NCBI GenBank assembly: GCA_017591395.1
Contig: WEDG01004954.1
Span: 203,992 to 267,991, forward strand
Length of the DNA: 64,000 bases
Reading direction: 5' to 3'
Source: Schistocephalus solidus
Lineage: Eukaryota > Platyhelminthes > Cestoda > Diphyllobothriidea > Diphyllobothriidae
Shown here: positions 10,001-25,000 of the stretch, piece after piece
How the letters are laid out: every line of letters starts with the position of its first letter
Position numbering within the stretch: position 1 is the first letter of the stretch
The notes under the pieces: model-generated
Told to the model about the DNA's origin: nothing
The model's database searches: none
Seen by the model: only the letters and a program-made list of their open reading frames with translations
Translations under genes and position numbers: made by a program

Positions 10001-13000
10001 AGCTGGTTCTGCCGATTCGCAGAATATTGCACTTGGTAGCAGTGAATGGGAGAAGCAAGTTGATCGACCATTTCTCGAGTCGACGCAAGTTCGCCCGTAG
10101 ATTTGCTTTATCAGCTTCGTTGTAGATGACCTTCCAAAGCTTTATGTCGTCAGCAAAGATGGCGGTGTCACAGTCCAACCCAGTTACGCAGTCATCAATG
10201 TACATAAGGGAGAGGATAGGGCCAAGGACGGATCCCTGAGGAACCCCACTCTCAATCACCACCTCCGCCGATTGCCAAGACGTGCAATCTGAGATCGTCC
10301 AATAATAAGTTTTCGATCCACATCAGAAGCTTGCCCCTTACTCCAATACAGTTGAGTCACGCTATCGAAGGCCTTCTTGAAGTCTATAGACTACGTGCAC
10401 CACATTTCCTTCATCGACCGTTCGGGTTCATGGTTCCGGACAGTAGAATAAATTGGTTAAACAGGACCTTCCTCTGCGGAATCCGTGCTGCGCGTCAGAT
10501 AGAAGATTATGCAGCTCCAGAAACTGCATTAGTTCACGTTTGATGATTCGCTCCATAATCTTGCAACATATGGAGGTGAGACTTACCGACCGGTAGTTAT
10601 TCGCGGAAGCCTGGCTGCCACTTTTATGTACCGGGGAAATCCACGCAGTCTTCCAATCGGGTGGCAATCTGTCTGCAGCGAAGGAGGCTTGGAAGAGTAG
10701 ACGCAAGGGTTCTGCCAACTCTACGGCCAACTCCTTCAACAACTTTGCCGGCATTACATCGGGGCCTGACGATTTCGTTTCTTCAAGCTTCAGTAGTTCG
10801 TGTCAAACAATACGTTCTGTGATGACCACTAAGTCAATTGTCGGGATCTCTTCCACACTATAGTTATCAACGATTAGATCGGCTTTTCTCGTAAAAACCG
10901 ACGGAAAGAACTGAGATCGATGCTCAGCCTTTTCCTCGTCCTTGCAAAGTTCGGCACATTCATCCGTTTTTAACAAAGGGGTGGGTTCTTTATTTCGAGT
11001 GCACTGCCTAATGTAGTTGTAGAAGAGCTTCAGGTTTTCTGCTGCACGGTTTATCAGGTTACTGTCGAAACTTTGGAGAGCTTTATCAACAAGGCCTTTA
11101 ACCCTGTTTCTATGCTTGTACTTCGTCAGCGATTCGACGGTTTGCCACAGCTTTCGCTTGCGGTTTACTGCACTCTTCAGTGTGGTCGTTAGCCACTGGG
11201 GCCTGTTGGTGACCTTCTTTTACAGTAGGACAGTAGGTGGTGATAATTCCATGTAATACGGCCTTAAATTCTTACCAATCCTCGAGAATACACCAGGTGA
11301 CTTTTTCCTGCCAATATAAACGGCGCACATCAATGTTCATTTGGGTAAAATCTCCACGCCATATGTTGCGTTTGACTGTGATGCTTCGATCGGGGACAGA
11401 GAGGAATGAATATGCCCACTGTAGGACTACGTGGTCACTTTTGCCCAGTGGGAGTAGACAGGTCACAACATCGAAGCTGTCAGATGCTTTTGCCAATACA
11501 AGGTCTAAACAATTGGCTTGTTGCCCCTCACGTATTCTGGTCGGAGACCAGAAGTGTTGAGTTAGGAAGTGTTTTTGTATTGCATCTAGGAGGCGGCGAT
11601 TGAAGTTTAATTCCGAGCCTGTGCCGAGCTCAGATTCCAATCGATATTCAGAGCCTTAAAGTCGTTCATAATCATGACATTGGGTCGACTAGCAAACGCT
11701 TCTAAATCGTCTATCAGACTATTGTCTGGCTGCGGATCGTTACTCAGTGGTCGGTAGACCGTTAGGATCTCAAGTGCTTGGGATCCCGGCGTTCTGATGG
11801 TGAGCCAAATGGCTTCAGTTTCGCATGCGAGCTTTTCCATTTTTTTCTGGCCCGAGCAGGCCATGTCTGACATAAGTCAGCACACCCCCACCTTGACGTC
11901 CCGCTATATCCTTTCTGAAAAACTGAAAACCGGGGAGAGTAACTTCGCGATCGCTCACCTTCGCGGTCAGCCACGTTTCAGTTATGGAGATGATATCTGG
12001 TGAGGTTTGGCATACGTATATCTCAATCTTATCGAATTTAGGGAATAAGCTTTGGACATTGGTATATATACATTTTAGTTTAGTTGTATGGTGCAAGCCG
12101 GCTGTCACCACCTTCGTTATTTGCGGTAGCTGGACCGACATACGCACAGCATGTGTCCATATTCAAGAGGCTTTGCATATTTCCGCAATAGAACTTGATT
12201 TTGTGTAGATTTTTACATTGAATTAGTTGCCCAACCGTGCGACTTTCGTCAAAATGACGGGCGTCCTCCACATAAGTGGTTTTTGTACTCGAATAATTAC
12301 CCCGTTCCTTATTACCAGTCCGTTCTCCCCCTGTTCTTTCAAGTTCTCCAATTCCGCTGTTAGCGCCCTCCATTACATAGTAGCCCGGTTGAAAAATATC
12401 TCTGTGACCTCGGACTCCCCCGCTGTTCCCTCGAGTAGAAGGACTCTGAAGTTTGTTTTCCAAAGGACAATTGTTTAATCGCACTTAAACTCTGTTCAGA
12501 GAAAAGATACTCAGTCTTAAAGACGACACCTAGATGCAATATCGTTTAAGTGATATATACCAAGGAACGGTTTTACTTGCGAGGGAATATGCTAAATGTC
12601 AACGTCACACATAAAAGTATCTTCTAAGTTGCGATGAAAGTTAAAGTTAGTTTAGCTTATAACTGTTGAGGCACAATGGCATCTGTGATACCTCTCTAAC
12701 AGAAGAGAACATCATTTACAAGCCTCAAAAACTATCGCCAGTTGACGAAATCACCAGGCAGGATAAAGCGCATTACAAGAGACGTTAAAAAGGAGCTTAG
12801 GCAGCCTGAAGAAGATGCCTTTGTTGTCCTACTAACTATACTACGGCTCCATAAAACAGCGTTCCTGCTCACAAATTGGACGAGACATATTTTAAAGGTG
12901 CACTTATCATCTATGTACGTTTTTTCAGTGTTTTTCAATGCAGGCCATGCGAATGAGGTTTTGTGGCATAAATTCCATTCAGATAAACTTTATTCTAACT

Positions 13001-16000
13001 AATTAGAAGTTGGACATAAAGCTAAAAGTAACATTTTGACAGAAGTAGCAGTAATGTAAGCATTAAACCACTTCACCGGAGAGTATACAATAGACACCCT
13101 TATTACTCCCTTCCTCTATAAGAAATCAAATCATCGAAATATACAGTGCACAAGACCTCAGACATTATTACATTGGGTGTGTTTGCGTATACAGTCAAGA
13201 ACCGAGCCCCTTATGCTGGTCGCTATGCTTTTCGGAGGTTAATGCTCCGGTTCATTGCAGATCAGTTACTCTTATTTTCTGTCTTTTCTTTCCGAATTGA
13301 CCATGGAAAAATAGTTTGCACGACTCTGACGCTGTTATTTCTTCTAGTGAAGGCAGATGGAACCCGCTGTAAAGCGCTAGTTAAACATGATTCTTGCGTC
13401 GCCTCACCTTCAGTCTCCCTTACCCGTTTGGCGCAGCGTAGAAGATGGCAGAAACCAAAACGATAAGTAACAGAAGAAGCCTACCGATGCCAGCCGCACA
13501 CCATAGTTGATTTCTGCCGACACTGACTTGGCGAATCGATCAAGCATGAGATCTGAGGAGTCCTTTTAAAAGGTAAAAAAGCAAACATTGTATAAAATAT
13601 GAACAAACAACAATTTCAAGCGCTAGTTGGCAACCTCATGGGACAAAAATAAATCAGCTTCCAACACTAGAACAGAATATCACAGGAAGGAAGCAATTAA
13701 ATGCTAGTCAACTAACAAAAAACTCCAGAGTACGGGATTAGGTACTCCTTGTATCGCAGTTGGCCGTAGGTTGAATTCCAAGGTGGGGTTAGGATCAAGA
13801 TGAGGTTAGTACAAGGGTTATGACATGGGAGCAAGAACCGTCTTAGAATTTACCGCAAGGCCACCTTTCATTCGAAGGGTACCTAGTCCCACATCCTATC
13901 ATACACACACTACGTTCTCGTGTTCTTCAGTGTGACAAAATTGTAGTATATCAGAGTAAAAACCGGTGAATTGTTGATCGTCAGAGTGAATCTACAGAGC
14001 AATAAATTTTAGCTAGTATAAAGAGGAGACAAAAATCCCAACGCGAGCATTTCGGTTGTGGAAAAGTTACTAACCTTTCCCTGACATAGCTGGTATAACC
14101 GTTTTCCAGTCTTAGCACCCAGCAGGTTTGATAGTTGAGGAAGGCTGAGTTTCTGTCGAAGATCACCGCAAGTGGTTACATGTTTAGTGAGCAATCTTTC
14201 GGCTGTACTGCGTCCGATGCCTACAAAATATCAGCGCAGAGAATGTTTAACAAATCAAAAAGCACTTAGAGCCCTTCAATTACCATGCACGGTCAGTAAT
14301 AAGAGGAGGCAATTAAGGCAGGAAAATAGTTTTTTTCTACCTGGAAGGCTAGAGATTGGCAGACTGTCAAGGTAGTTGCGACCTTCACCCTCCATTTCGT
14401 AGATGAGGCAGTCTGGGAGTCCAGCTGGTCCTCCTTCGTCTGCGCGATGCCAAACAACATCCACGGGTGTCAACTTGTTTCCGGCACCTGCACTATGAGT
14501 AGACGCACCTATCAGGAAGGCCTGATTGTTGGGTTTGGCTTTGACTGTAGCCAGACGCGTCAGGAGGCGGTTGGTGCCAAAGCCACATGTGGCTGTGCAA
14601 CCAGTCGCCTCAAACACTCGCCTACGAAGCTCACTACCGAGGAGAAAAGGGTTGATGATGCGGCCGGGCTCAGCTACCTCGGATGAATAATTTGCAGGTG
14701 AGAGAAGGTCAGAAAGGTCGACATACATCTCGTCACAGCTCACTGCTTCAATATTCAGGCTGAAACTGAAGAGTGAAAAGTCAAGATTTTGGGAGGACTG
14801 TACAGTGACTTGAAGGGTAGGGACCAGTCATAGCCCGCAATGCAAATCCTTTATTAAACAAATAAGGTGCTAACAAGAAGGTTAGCTGACAAACCGAAGC
14901 CCGGTTGATCAATAGCGGCTTAAGTTAAAGATTACACACGACTTTTCGGCCGTCGTAGCTCCGACTATGTCCACCGTGTGCTCTGCTGCATGGCGGTGCA
15001 GGGACGGTGACTGGCGCTGGATTATAATAAGAGTAGACTTTCACTGCATCTACCTCACTTTCTCCCACTCCCCCACCCGGGCCCGGTGTCAAAAAGACTA
15101 GATGGGAGAGGGCGCAGGCTCACGCACTGTAGTCCATGACAAACAAGGACACCAACAAAAATGGGGGGCAGCTCGGACCCCAGCTGAATGGGGATGACAT
15201 GGAGGTCGCATTGAGAAACTTTTACACATACTTACCATGCAACAATCTTGTAAAGTTGCTCGGATACGCTGTGAAACGCTTCAAAGTCATAAGGGACAGT
15301 CTTGAGTTCTGGGCACAGTTTTCGCGCATCACCTAGATGCATGCCATTTTTGATGCCAAACTAGAAGGGAAGAAAAGGGCGACGGAAACAAGGCAAGGAG
15401 GCCCTCGCAGGGACAGTCAAACCGTTTTATTGAACTTAACAGTGTATGCACAGTGAATGGAGAAGATCCACGTCATGAGGGAAAACTTGAAATGAAACAC
15501 CCTACCATAATAAAGGTGTTCTACGGGACAATTAAGGATGAGAAATCAGCAACGAAGAAATGGCAACCTCATAGGAGGTTCAATTGAGTGTACGATAAAT
15601 GGAGTTTCGGAAACAGGTCGCACTAACGTCAAATAATGGCGGTGCTCACGAACCTGGCAAATTTCGACCGCTATGGTGATATCATTGAACCGACAGTCAA
15701 GCAGGCTACACAGTACACAGTACAGTAAAGTACATTCATGTCAATGCCCTCGGTTGGAATAGTCTCAAAGGATTACGATAAAACACTAGCTTAATGCAGG
15801 AGAGGAGATTCCTCGACCTTGAACATTTTTCAAGGACCCACGGGAAATTGGTGCTCGAGATGCAGTTGACGTCTATAACAAGATCCTTTTGAAATACTCG
15901 TAACAAATAAACTACTACAGGCACTTAAAGAGAGAAAACGCAGACGACAGGGTTCTGGGCAGGTACAGCATGGCGTCTGTGCTGTGTATTCCTGCGGACA

Positions 16001-19000
16001 ACTGCATCAGACCTCACTATTCATTCGCGGCTGGGACGAGACAGAACGAGGCTCGTTAGTCAAATCAAACTTTAAAAAAGGGTTAGGTGTTAGAAGACAA
16101 GTAGTGCAAAATGCAAGCAAACTCCACTCAGAGGTAATTTGCAATTAAAACACGGCGCTCACCTTCCTGGCCTCATATGAGCAGGACGCGACCTCAGAGA
16201 AGGAGCCGGCCGCTGTACTATAATTACCAAACGAAAATGGAAGCAGGAGTTAATTGTGTTGATTTAAAAGTTTGAAGACTGAGAGTGTGAAGCCAAATAA
16301 AACTTAAAATCACATTCAATGAATGAAAAATTTTCATGAGGCAACAGCGAGAATACAAGACTACTCCGAAAACTGCCGTGTAAGAGCTATACGAGACCGG
16401 AGTTGACGCACAAGAAAGGCTACTATTTTAGTGAAAAGAGCTGTTTCTAGTCGTTTTCATGTAGCTGGAGAGGATCTACCCGACCCCTCCCGTCTGCCCT
16501 TGTCATTATGTCCTATAATTAATTTGGGAAATATTGTCGAACATTCAGAAGCAAACGAAAACGGAGGTCCGATAGATCAGGAAGTTTAGCAAGGAATTCA
16601 GCCTAGGCTATGGTAAAAGGAATCTATTTTGAAGGGAGAATCCGGTGAAGATCCCAAAAGTTGTAGGAAACCTGTCAACGGAAGTGATAGCAAAAACAGG
16701 TCAGCAAGGAAAAACTGCCTGACTTCTGAACCCAAGGTTCTCAATGGTTTGAAATTCGAATTCTCGTAACCCAATTACGTTATCTTTTTGCGCAGTGGAA
16801 GTCGGTCTGCCGAACAAAGACATTGGGGTCAAGTTGTATTGCGGGTGATGTGCAGTTGGCGCAACTGTGCTCGTAAATAAAAGGAGATTTATTAACATTT
16901 GCCGATTCCCAACTCTTCCGTTTTTATGGTTTCGCGTGCTGATTTCATCTTATTGTGCATAACACTAGGTGGGACATCACGTGCAACACGCGTTAGACGA
17001 AGGCCTTACAGCACGATAGTCACTGTGCCGCATTCCACTTCCAGTCGGCCTGGCTGGAATTTCCCGCTGGCGGTCCCAGCGGGGATCTTCGGTTCTTCGC
17101 TGGTAAAACCCATAAATGTGCCTTTAAACTATCCGAACGCGTCAAAAGTCGTAACTGGGAAAGGTGATAATCGATAGGATAAATGGCTCCTACACAGGAC
17201 GGAGATCCAGGCTACAGTAGCTTCTCCTTAATGCCACGTATGTGAGACTCAATACCCCAGAATTGAAGGCTAGTTCGTGTGAGAGGGAATCAGCGCGTAC
17301 GTGGCACGGTAAGAGCGTGGCTTCGAAGTCATCAGTTAATTTCCCACCTTCAGTCGTCTCGAATATGTCTTGCAAATGGAACCCGGCGAAAGCGTGAGGA
17401 GCGTAGTAGATGCGGAGAATCTTCTTTGATAGAACCTCGCCACCTGCAATAGACGAACTTATTATATGGCAGATTCACAACAATCTTCCAGGAGATGTAG
17501 CGCCAAGGAAAAGTTCCTCAGGATTTCAAAGACGCGACCATCGTCCATCTGTACAAACGAAAGGGGAACCGGCAACTCTGTGATAAACACAGAGGCATCT
17601 CGTTGCTCAACATCGCCGGGAAGATCTTCGCCCGTATCCTTCTCAATCGTCTGAACGGTCAACTAGAGCAAGGCCTGCTCTGGGAAAGCCAATGTGGCTT
17701 CCGCCGACACCGCGGAACAACCGATATGATCTTTGCCGCCCACCAACTACAAGAGACGTGCCAGGAGATGCGAACTCACCTATACACTACCTTCGTGGAT
17801 CTAACGAAAGCCTTTGACACGGTGAATCGCGACGGACTGTGGAAAGTCATGCAGAAATTTGGTTGTCATGAGCGGTTCACGCTTATGGTGCGTCAGCTTC
17901 CTTTCGTGATGACGGCGCGCGTCACTGACAACGGGACGGTATCCGAAGCATTCGCAGTGACCAACGGAGTGAAGCAGGGCTGCGAACTGGTCCCCACCCT
18001 CTTCAGTCTCATGTTCTCGGCTATGCTGATGGACGCCTACCATGATAAGCAGCCTGGGATCCGCATCGCCTACAGAACTAACGGACACCTTCTCAATAGT
18101 CGGCGTATGTCGGCTTCAACGCGCGTGTCTACTGTTAAAGTCCATGACTTGCTCTTTGCGGACGACGGCGTGCTTAACACCGTGACACGGAGGAGGACAT
18201 GCAAAGGAGTATGGACATCTTCGCCGAACGCTGCGCCGATTTTGGATTGGCAATCAGTATATCCAAAACGGTTGTCATGCACCAGCCGCCACCCAGCGCG
18301 GAATACAATGCTCCCCAAATCAATGTCAACGGTGCTCAACTCAAAAACCTGGAAACATTCGCTTATCTAGGAAGCACGCTGTCACGCAACATGAGAATCG
18401 ATGACGAGGTTGCCCAATGGATCTCCAAATCTAGTCAGGCCTTCGGCCGGCTGCAGGCCTCCGTGTGGAATCGCCACGGTATTCACCTGAACACCAAACT
18501 GAAGATGTACAAGGCCGTTGTCTTGGCGACACTCCTTTACGGTTTAAAGACCTGGAACGTCTACTCGAACCAAGCCAGGACGCTGAATCACTTCCATCTC
18601 AGCTGCCTCCACAGAATACTGAGCTGAGATGGCAAGACAGGATCCCGGACACGGAAGTCCTAGAGCGGACCGGAATCCTCAGCATCCACGCCATGCTGAG
18701 GCCAGTGCAACTGCGACGGAGCGGCCACCTGGTAAGAATGGACGACGAGTGACTACCCAAACGACTTTTCTTTGGAGATGTCGCTAAGGGTTCTCGCCGG
18801 CAGGGAGGTCAAAAACGACGCTACAAAGACACTTTGAAGAAATCGCTGAAGCAACTGCAAATCAATCCGGCGACCTGTGAGGACCTCGCCCAGGATACAC
18901 CGGCATATAGAAGATCAGTGAAGATTAGTTCAGCAATCTATGAGGCCAACCGGATCGCCGCCGCCAAGGCCAAAAGAGCGGCACGAAAGTCACCAGCGCC

Positions 19001-22000
19001 CCGGACCAACATCGTCGATTACCAGGCCCTGCCAACATGCCCGCGCTGTCAACGCATCTTCCGCGCGAGAATCGGCCTGGGTGGACATCTTCGGACAAAG
19101 TGCACCATCAATCCGACAATTCCAATTTCTACGCTAAATTCTGTCAACCCTCCTTCAGACTCCCCCACCCTCACTCCTGGCATCAATTCCATTAATCCCA
19201 CCATTATAGATACCACATCCCTCTACTCATCGCATGTTACCCCCACCACCGCAACCAGAAACGTCTTCGCCTTCACTACCACCACCACCATCAGCGATGG
19301 GGAATCTCTCCTAAGCTGTCCTCAATGCGACCGCACATTCACCTCACGCATCGGCTTGGTCGGTCACTTGCCAATCCATCGTACAGAGACTGGTGAGCCA
19401 GTGCCCGGAGCACCAACACGAAGCAGAGGTCGCCGCCTCCACTGCCCTCACTGTCCTCGCGCATTCACTCATCGCATGGGCCTATTCGGTCAGATGCGCA
19501 TCCATGACAGCGGAATTCACCACAAGGTCGACAACACCGATACACCATGCACACCCTCCGCTCCTGCCATTCTTAGCGCCACTGCAACCCTCACTACCAT
19601 GAATCACATCTCCCCAGCTTCTACCGATTTCTCCTGCCCACACTGCGCCCACAACTTCAACTCACGCATCGGCCTGGTCGGTCACCTGCGAATCCATCGC
19701 ACGGAGGCTGGTGAACCAGTGCCTGGGGCTCCGACATACAGTCGACGCGCCCGCCTTCACTGCCCTCACTGCTCCCGCACATTAACACACCGCATGGGCC
19801 TATAAGGACACATGCGCCTCCACGACAACCTGCGGTAAACCACCGGAGGCTAAGCCACATCAGCGCACACCATCTACACCAATACATCGACAACACCCTC
19901 ACAATCACCATTTACCAGAGTATATCACAGTTTCTTAGAAACCGTGGCTGGGAAGGCTGTCAATCTGACGCTTCCACCAGACCAATCCATCGGCTCAGTG
20001 TATGTGCTGTTTGTGTCGAGTGGCTGACCAGTGGACGGGGAGTCAGACGGCGATGGCTCCTCCATATCCCCTGAGTAAGTAAATCCTGGTGTGCGTTATG
20101 GGGGCCAGGTCGTGCTGCGGCGCGCGAAGACGGGTACGCCGATCCGTCAGCCAATGCGCTCACTCCCACATCAGACAACTGACCGGCTCGGATGGTGGTC
20201 TGATTGTGGGGGTGGGGGAGAGATGAGGTCAACAGCTCAGCGCATTTTCCTCACTATAAACAATCTGACACGCTTGAAACTATCACGGTGCGCTAAAAGC
20301 CGTGGCTTGGAAGGTTGACAACTGACGGGATAACTCGGACCGCGTGGTAAGCCCAATGTGTGTTTTGTGTGTAGTGGCTGACTGGCGGACTGAGAGTCAG
20401 ACTGCAATGGCTCACTTCTTAATGTGGCCTTTATGGCACTCCCACTCTGTGGGATCCGAGCCAGGTGTGGTGGTACGCCCAGGGGCGGCTCCGGCTGCGC
20501 CAGCCACCTGCGCCCTCTCCCATCGCCTGTCTTTTTGACTCTGTCTTGACACCGGGCTCAGGTGGGGGAGGAGAAGAGCGTGCAGTAGCTGCAGCGCAAG
20601 ACTACTATCACTTAAAACTAATTCACGCGCAATTCACCGTCCCTGCACCACCTGGTGTGGAGCATACGGTGGACCTCGTCGAAATCGACGGTCGAACTGT
20701 CATATGGCAGATTAGCATATTTCAGGCTAAGATAAGCGTCGATATTTAAGCCCAAAAGTCACTAAAATGTGTCCTATTGAACTCAACTCGGGAACCAAAC
20801 GCGAAGTCGCGCACTCCATTTGTGTCTGTAAGTGCAGGTCGCTGGGTACCCAGGCACTCGTCGCCTTGATGACCCCTGATGTGTGCGTAACTGCGAGCTT
20901 AACTCCGACCAGCTCAGGCCAATATCCATCCCCGATGTCAATCAAGGCACCACTCGCTAAACCTGTTATCTACTTATATTGGAACTAGGGGGTATATTAT
21001 GCTTCAGTTAAATTTGTCTGTTATATTCTGCTTCCGTGCCCTGCAATTTGAAATATACGCCTTTGTCGTCCTACGAACGTCAGCCGTCCTTACTCCGAAT
21101 CCAATATACAATCAGGCGATTACAGTAAAAGATAAGATTAGCTTATCATTACCGCCTCCCTCATACAAATCCACAGCATACTATCCGGTAATGCGTGAAT
21201 CGTGGAAATGGGGGTTATTTGAGTGGGAGGAGAAACTGGCTAAAATCAGTAACATAGAATCCTGAGAAAATGTAAAGCTCATTTTCTGTGTTGTCCCCGT
21301 TAAAATTTTCCATTTTTAGTGCAAGAGGGTGATCGCAGCATATGAAGTGCGTCAGTCAGATTGATGCCAGTATTTTATTTCCAAAGCCACATACCAATTG
21401 AATATATGTCTGTCCAAACAACTTATCCGTTTTTTTTAACAACCATTAGAAAATTCAATACAGCCAATTTCCCCGATTTCCCAATTTCACTACACAGGAC
21501 TTTCGACTCAAAACTGCAAGATAGTAAACTTAGTTAATTCCACCTACCTATATAAACTAAGTAGTGGCCATACCTGCATTCATTACGTGTTAGCAATTAG
21601 CTAGTCTTGCTAGATGACCAATTATCCATAGTGCGGCAGAATTTAGCAAACGCCTCTGCTTCTCTCGATCACGCAATCCGCTCATTGGTCGACCGACTAA
21701 TGGAGATTTGGGTTATATTAAGGTCCCCTTCGTTAAAATGTTAAGGTTCTCTGCTTCTGCCGCGACCCCTCTCTCATGCCTGAAGTCACCGAAATTGAAA
21801 TTAGCCTATAACTTGACGTTTTTCTTTTTAGTCTGGAGACCGCCCAGGATGTAACCCTGGCAATTCCAACCTTCATCCATATTTCGACCCAGCACAGTCC
21901 CCAATTTGCGGCATAGTATCCCATTTGGTGATATGAGCCGTCCGTACGACGGCAAAAAAACGAATTAGGTGAACTAGTCGACCGGTTTACGCCTGAAAAA

Positions 22001-25000
22001 AACACCGAAAGATGGTTTCATGGCAGATAGTTCTTTATCGGCACTGGTGCCAAAATCATTGCCATTTGCTATATATCATCTGATCGCAGTTTTAAAAAAC
22101 CAGTTCGCTTCTGCAGGCCAGAAACTCCTTCCCCATCACCAGCTGATCCCACCTTCTCTGCCTGAACATCCGGACACTTGTGCCTGTTAACCCGAGTTTC
22201 AGTCATCATTGACGGATCTTTAATATCCTTGGTGTGGGCGTTCTCGCCGCCGTTGATCTCTTGTTTGAGTGCCTTTATAACAAGGCCGTCACTCTCCGCC
22301 ACAGGCATGAACTCCGCTGAGACATTCCATCGTCTTGTCATCCTGAACCACGATCTGACACGTCCATGTAGGCAGCTTCTTGTCTACATTTTAATACTGG
22401 CCCCCCAAACATGTGACTAGGTGCCTCACATTCACAGCGTCTTGACTAGAAAGAGAAGATAGAAGACGGCCTAGCCCATAAGCAACTCCGCACACCTACG
22501 TCATATTCGCAGGTCAAATCGGTCAGCTAACCAGAATTCTAAACTAAGTCCGTTAAAAAAAACGGGATCTCCACAGACCAGTAGCAACAGGTAAAATCAA
22601 CCGGCGCAGCACTGGCCAGGTTCTACGGAGCACCAAAAGTTGAAAAACGAAATGCATTGAGAGACAGTGCCACCCGCAATCAAGCCAAATGGATGGCCCG
22701 AAAAGTATAATTTCTTCAACCGGACTCAAGGTGGTCGTTCAATGCGCCGCCGACAATCAGAAAAAAACTGTCAAACCAACAAATTTCGAGTGATGTTCAG
22801 CTTTCTCTCACTCTTCATGCCTAACTCGTCGGACAAGGCATGCGATGTTCTACGCAAACGGCTTGAAGAGAAACCAGAGGACCCCTAAAATTGGGCACCT
22901 GATGAAACAGTTTGACGTTATAATTACTTTCATGGCTGCCACAGAAATAGGAGCACTCCCTCATCCCCCCCCCCACTCCCGTGGTACAGGTGACCTTGCG
23001 GTAAATCGCAGGAAGCTTACAGATTCCTGCCTCCCAACCCTAACACACCCACACCCTAGCCGTAACCCTAATCTTAACACTAACCTTGCCCTATGCCCTA
23101 ACCCTAGTCTTAACTCTAGCCTTAACCCTAACCCTGATTTCCCCGGAATTCAGCGCAAAGCCACCTGTATTACGAACCGTTCCTGCTCCCATGTCCTGCT
23201 AGAGGCAGGGGAGCACATAGGTAACTCCTATCCTATTTGGACTCTGTCAGCAAAACTTTTTCACCTGCAATGGTAAAGTCTGACGGTAAATGTGGCGCCG
23301 CGATGTATCAAAAACGACTAAACCAACCAGCATCCGCGAAATAACCGCCTAATATTCAAATTCGCTCAGGAGGCGGTGAATATTAGGTGAAGTTTGATCG
23401 ATCTACTATATTCCCAGCATAGCTACTCGTCTGAAGCCGATAAATGTCAGCTTAAATGTGCATATCAACTTTCTGACCGACTACAAAAAGATTAGTGCTG
23501 AAGAATTTACTTCAGATTCACACATCAACCACTGTGGGAGTTTTTTTAAGTCTAACACTGGAGTTTGTGCCAGGAGACATCTGGGAAACACGGGAGCCTT
23601 TATAAGCCGAAGTCCTCGCAGCCACGTCGTGCAACGGCAAAAACAACAAAAACATTTGTCGGGAGATTGTCAGTGCGACTTAGTAGAGAAACATGGGAGA
23701 GTGAGAAACTCACGATTCAATCGAAGGCCTCGTGCCGCGACTGTGCGTGACAGCGACTGGCTGTCCTGAATATATACAAAGAAAAAGCATTTAAAATCTG
23801 GAGACACTGGTATCTACAAGGAAAAGATGGAGATTTGTTTGCCTGAAAAAATTAATGTACCCTTCAAGTCTGGTCTGCTGCGCAGACAGACAGACACGAA
23901 GAAACAGTCCATATCGATGTGCATCAGGATAGGCGGACGCAGACGGGAGGCAGAAGGTGTTGACGGTTTCAGCCGAATGGTTGTCGCTTCCCAGCCTAGG
24001 CGCTCAACCTCACCCGCAAGGAAGTCTTGGCCCAGACGCTTCTCTGACTCTGGCAAGTTGCCTCGTAGACTGCGTACCAGGTCGCGTAGGTCAGATGCCC
24101 AGGTGGAGAGATGGTGTAGGCGAGAGCGTGCATAGAAATTGGCAAGGTAGTTACCCGGACCGGAGTGAGTACTCGTCATGCTGCTGCAGGCAACTGTGGG
24201 TTCGATGACAGATAAGGTAGGTTCAGTCTTCTCTGTGTAACTGATTTTAGGAGGAGTCGGAGCAGTAGTTCCCTGCAGACCAAGAAAAGTACGGACTGAT
24301 TCCTGCGAACAGAACCACTGATACCAGGATAAAAAAACGGCCGTGCATTCAACCAGTGAAAGAGACCACTGTGCAAAATAAACTGGACAAGGTAGCTCAA
24401 ACGAGTGCCATTTGATGATATTCTGTCTCTTTCCATGTGTACCTATACTCTTTAAAAACTGTGGTCGGACTCACTTAACTTACTGGAAAGTCTATCTAGC
24501 GTCTGAATAAGCGGAAAAGAAAGCGATTGTGCATTTATATGGTGTACTACGTCTGACACTGGGAAGAGAAGGAAATAAAACTTAATGGAGGGGAAATACT
24601 GTATCAAGGCATTTGTCTTTGTGGCAAGGTGGTGAAAAACACCTCAGCGGCTGACGAAATTTTCTTAGTAGGTGTCGAACCGGTTCGCAGGAGGCGTCCA
24701 AGTCGTAAACCGGGCTCGGTAGTAGGTCGATGTCGTGGGCTTAAGCTCGCCGGCTGCGGTGGTATAGACGGAGTGGGCACGAGGAATTCGAGCTTCGTCT
24801 GGACGGGGAGGCTTTTGCTGGGGCTAGTAACATTTTCTGACGCAGACAAATCCCTGCTAACTGACGCTTTGGCGCTGGCAAAAGATCAAGAAGCAAATTA
24901 AAAGATGTCGAAAAAATGAACAACAGGCAGGATGGAAAGCCTGCTGCGATGACGTTTACAAACAAGATAGAGCACCAAATTCAGGCCAGATGCTCAACTG

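Noticed and set aside
22069..22341. Missing REV1 palm exon (FMPVAESDG)
   Set aside because: The strand should be K-P-V-A-V-T; the match is three residues and the phase fit is not unique.
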